Below, piece after piece: positions 63,801 to 64,000 of a DNA stretch of 64,000 nt. Within the stretch, counting starts at the first letter, position 1; each line of letters opens with the position of its first letter. This stretch comes from Clostridium cavendishii DSM 21758 (GTDB lineage: Bacteria > Bacillota > Clostridia > Clostridiales > Clostridiaceae), in assembly GCF_900141845.1 (NCBI RefSeq), contig NZ_FQZB01000004.1:227752-291751 (forward strand), in the 5' to 3' direction. A model generated the notes under the pieces. It was not told the origin of the DNA. It did no database searches and worked only from the letters and a program-made list of their open reading frames with translations. Position numbers and translations under genes: made by a program.

Positions 63801-64000
63801 ATCCTCTGCTATACCATCTACATAATTGGATACTAAACTATTCTCATCATTTAGTTTATATTTATAAGAAACAAAATTATATCCGTCATATCTGTTTAAC
63901 CCATCAGAAGTTCCAAACCACATATATCCTTTGCTATCTTGAAAAATAACTTGTGCAGAAGATTGAGCTAAACCATCTTCTATTGTCATTCTTTTAAACT
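60861..64000 (-). CDS. Propeller-type hybrid-like sensor histidine kinase (partial, N-terminus outside window)
   Basis: At least 1045 residues; the frame is open to the right edge and the visible N-terminal sequence FKRMTIEDGLAQSS is the normal start of the propeller, so only the signal region is missing. About fourteen reg_prop blades (repeated WVGTKNGI- or WIATYDGLNKYN-type motifs) fill residues to about 600, then a Y_Y_Y beta-sandwich, one membrane segment near 755-775, HisKA with NLSHELRTPLNVI, and HATPase with NLLSNAVKFTPEGG. There is no receiver or AraC domain, so it is not the one-protein hybrid found in Bacteroides. Its response regulator is not next to it. Confidence 0.9.
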   Translation of the reverse strand, partial: FKRMTIEDGLAQSSAQVIFQDSKGYMWFGTSDGLNRYDGYNFVSYKYKLNDENSLVSNYVDGIAEDKDGSLWVATSKGLNRLDPNTNKITRYTSDSTSETNKLSNYNVWSVVVDKNGFKWAGTTDGLNKIDNSTGKIVKFFNDEKDENSLSNNFITCLYAEDDLLWVGTKNGINIYDEKINKFTRYEHFDNDINSISDKFIRKIYKDRKGDIWIATENGLDKYNRQNNNFTRYKILNTEDFVLSNRIMDMLEDSNGEFWVATADGIAKLDRDTGKFTRYKNNYYDTQSLISNNVLTLFEDKSGMIWVGTYKGISLFNPNAKFQNYKKDPVNPNSINAESLNGILEDDEGLIWIGTDEGGVNVLNRETKEVKHYMYEKGNNNSLSDNHVYTILQDNDGEIWIATYDGLNKYNKTKKEFTRYKHDKLDKNSLTTNEIRFLYQDKDGILWVGTRDGLNSFDKRTNKFTRYKEFFNEKGIEDNFISAIYEDSNGTLWIGCSIEGGLVRFDKKTKETKIYRYNASDENTISFNSIRSIAEDSKGNLWIATNYGLNKLDTKEEKFTRYIEKDGLINNYVYGVLIDKEDNPWASTNGGLSKLNVSKNCFTNYTITDGLQSNEFNAYSCFKSKTGEMFFGGINGLNSFMPQNIKEKQYTPDIIIENFKVLDKPKILNDDINLKYDENFFSLEFFMPDFRSPNKIEYEYKLEGADKDWIYSKGRNFANYTNIKDGNYVFKVKARNSNGIWSKEKSVRINIATAPWKSKWAYCFYGLTVIFIIYLVWNYVKILETLVRQRTNQLNNKLAENKKLYKRLIKNEKFKNDYFVNLSHELRTPLNVILSTVQLIDKLNDEKFKLNKDNINKYMKIIKRNSDNLLKIINDLIDTSKIEAGSYKIETKSIDIVYLLEETALSMKEFIESNGLELIIDPEVEERYIECAEDDIQRCIINLLSNAVKFTPEGGVIYVSLYDKENFIEISIKDTGIGIKEEDRELIFNRFGQASNEVICKKNIKSSGIGLTLVKYLVEMHGGSISVESEINKGSEFIIKLPANI

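Noticed and set aside
1..64000. Mobile elements, prophage, tRNA or rRNA genes
   Set aside because: I looked for transposase, integrase and phage motifs among the coding frames and for cloverleaf or rRNA blocks by eye and found none; a covariance-model scan was not possible.

Overview
The window comes from a very AT-rich, low-GC Gram-positive anaerobe, most likely Clostridium sensu stricto. Signs of this are AGGAGG-type ribosome sites, strong -35/-10 promoters, rubrerythrin, PyrR control of a uracil permease, a NiCo riboswitch, many chemoreceptors and secreted chitinase. I do not name a species. I saw no tRNA, rRNA, CRISPR array, prophage or insertion sequence. Both edge genes are cut: a collagen-like protein at the left and a propeller-type sensor kinase at the right.

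Layout. 1-6.2 kb: collagen-like DNRLRE surface protein, ABC-F ATPase, PyrR-controlled uracil permease, LCP cell-wall ligase, rubrerythrin. 6.3-16.7 kb: a serine hydrolase fused to a cyclic-peptide-type ABC exporter, a putative O-methyltransferase, a frameshifted metallo-hydrolase, a VanRS-like two-component pair and a second membrane serine hydrolase. 16.9-23.2 kb: zinc-ribbon protein, a methyltransferase/ATC-hydrolase-like pair, a P-type ATPase behind a NiCo riboswitch, and two orphan immunity-like proteins. 23.6-27.7 kb: a rhodanese/thioredoxin/C_GCAxxG_C_C operon behind a CsoR/CstR-like operator, then topoisomerase III. 28.2-35.9 kb: a seven-gene operon plus MarR regulator and PAT/ArsN-like acetyltransferase. 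36.2-44.9 kb: two tandem chemoreceptors, RecQ and chitinase. 45.3-50.7 kb: a TULIP/P47-like protein and a 1190-residue propeller-plus-membrane protein. 50.7-64 kb: Nudix, ECF sigma and anti-sigma, a third chemoreceptor, an amino-acid ABC system with two binding-protein genes behind twin attenuator leaders, transaldolase, MarR and the cut sensor kinase.

Two loci stand out. The first is the operon at 29.5-35.9 kb. It encodes a DUF5714-like Cys-rich protein, a degenerate methyltransferase with an ArsM-associated tail, an aquaporin, an ArsM-like methyltransferase, an ATP-grasp ligase, a CMD-fold protein and an MFS exporter. Four of the seven products end in a cysteine pair or cluster. A MarR with cysteines near its N-terminus and a PAT/ArsN-like acetyltransferase lie just downstream. 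My inference is an undescribed pathway that methylates, ligates and exports a thiophilic metalloid (arsenic is the first guess), with its own regulator and tolerance gene. The second is the TULIP/P47-like pair at 45.3-50.7 kb, divergent from a chitinase. It resembles in outline the OrfX/P47 accessory proteins of clostridial toxin clusters and may be a toxin-like two-protein system.

Regulation is unusually readable here: a PyrR box on a Shine-Dalgarno, a NiCo riboswitch with overlapping terminator, a CstR-like operator, a MarR-like palindrome on a -35 box, an ECF autoregulatory promoter, a near-perfect cre site, and two homologous short leaders that look like an uncharacterised attenuator.
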